Of a stretch of DNA of 42,564 bases, positions 41,974-42,564 are shown one piece after another. The notes below the pieces were generated by a model, which was given only the letters and a program-made list of their open reading frames with translations, was not told where the DNA came from and did not search any database. The DNA is from Bacteroidota bacterium. GTDB taxonomy: Bacteria > Bacteroidota > Bacteroidia > Flavobacteriales > Flavobacteriaceae. The stretch is taken from NCBI GenBank assembly GCA_023427845.1, contig JAEYZX010000043.1, positions 1 to 42,564 on the forward strand. The letters are read 5' to 3'. Made by a program: the position numbers and the translations under genes. How positions within the stretch are numbered: position 1 is the first letter of the stretch; every line of letters starts with the position of its first letter.

Positions 41974-42564
41974 ATGCGCAAAAGCTTTTCCATAATCGGA
42001 TTGCTTCTGCTTTCGGTTTCCTGCTCTTATTTTAAGCCCGATGCAAAACCCGAAGCCGTGGCCCGGGTGGAGGAAGCCTATCTGTTCAGGGATGATATCA
42101 AAGATCTGGTCCCGGCTGGAACATCAAAACAGGACAGCATCGCAATTGTACGAACCTACATCGATCGTTGGGCTGCCCAAAAGTTATTGATCAGTGCGGC
42201 CGAAATCAATCTGAGCGAGGACCAAAAAGCAGAGTTCGATGAGTTGGTCCAGCAATATAAAATCGATTTGTATTCAAAAGGATATATCGAACAAATCGTC
42301 AAAAGATCGACCGATACGATCGTTTCCGACGCCGAACTCGAGTCCTATTACAATCAGAATAAGGAGAATTTTAAAACAAACGGCACTTTAGTGCGTTTAC
42401 GATATATAAATTTAGAAAAAGACAATCCGCGCCTTGCGACAATTCAGAGCAAGTTCTTTGATTTTAGGAAATCGGACAGTAAATTTTGGGATACCTACGC
42501 TTTGCAGTTCAAAAGCTTTGCGTTCAATGATTCGGTTTGGGTAGAAATGGAGCAGGTTTACAGC
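41974..42564 (+). CDS. SurA/PpiC-like periplasmic lipoprotein, N-terminal part (3' cut by window)
   Basis: Open from an ATG immediately after the parvulin stop codon to the window edge, 197 residues visible. MRKSFSIIGLLLLSVSC is a lipoprotein signal with the lipidated cysteine at residue 17. The following SYFKP lacks the acidic run of surface lipoproteins, so it should face the periplasm. The visible part is helical and charged with a SurA-type N-terminal pattern (AYLFRDDIKDL, RTYIDRWAAQKLLISAA, VSDAELESYYNQNKENFK). It probably continues as a folding chaperone acting with the upstream isomerase. Without the C-terminal half, a parvulin domain cannot be confirmed. Confidence 0.8.
   Translation, partial: MRKSFSIIGLLLLSVSCSYFKPDAKPEAVARVEEAYLFRDDIKDLVPAGTSKQDSIAIVRTYIDRWAAQKLLISAAEINLSEDQKAEFDELVQQYKIDLYSKGYIEQIVKRSTDTIVSDAELESYYNQNKENFKTNGTLVRLRYINLEKDNPRLATIQSKFFDFRKSDSKFWDTYALQFKSFAFNDSVWVEMEQVYS

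Overview
The window reads as a chromosome segment of a flavobacterium (Bacteroidota, probably Flavobacteriaceae close to Flavobacterium). The support is convergent: a SusC/SusD pair, T9SS (Por secretion system) sorting domains of type B and apparently type C, DUF2851, DUF3467 and Porin_10-like proteins, RpoB/RpoC and EF-Tu of Bacteroidota type, promoters of the TAnnTTTG (-7) type, and starts that almost never carry a Shine-Dalgarno sequence. No phage, IS element, CRISPR array or rRNA was seen.

Layout. 1-3.9 kb: end of a SusC receptor, SusD and two further lipoproteins, closed by a strong terminator (nutrient uptake at the outer membrane). 3.9-11.4 kb: a Porin_10-like outer-membrane protein, a cystathionine beta-synthase-like PLP enzyme with CBS domains, DUF2851, PspC-like, helix-hairpin-helix and acyl-CoA dehydrogenase genes. 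Two opposed copies of a dispersed intergenic repeat lie behind the porin and the dehydrogenase. 11.5-13.1 kb: rpsU (bS21), xerC-like recombinase and the hibernation factor hpf/raiA. rpsU is missing from a plain ORF list because one base appears to be lost after codon 10. It is also the only gene here with a strong Shine-Dalgarno sequence. 13.1-26.9 kb: the translation/transcription block tRNA-Thr(TGT), tRNA-Tyr, tRNA-Thr(GGT), tuf, tRNA-Trp, secE, nusG, rplK, rplA, rplJ, rplL, rpoB, rpoC and a DUF3467 gene. This is the classic order, but the tRNA-Gly that sits between Tyr and Thr in E. coli is absent and its place is filled by a structured direct repeat.

26.9-37.8 kb: an accessory surface region. 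A four-copy tandem repeat of about 90 bp opens it. Four large secreted proteins with T9SS C-terminal sorting domains follow, three of them built by recombining the same modules, and then a small secreted protein of unknown function. 37.8-39.8 kb (minus strand): a small protein with a PID-CTERM-like tail and prfC (RF3). 39.9-42.6 kb: a two-domain parvulin peptidyl-prolyl isomerase and the start of a related lipoprotein, which is cut by the window end.

Most notable: the intact-looking bS21 translation signal above a broken rpsU frame, promoters embedded in upstream terminators, the repeat families, and the modular T9SS-secreted trio. No wholly new enzymatic or defence system could be demonstrated. 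All calls come from reading the sequence and from family knowledge; no database search was possible.
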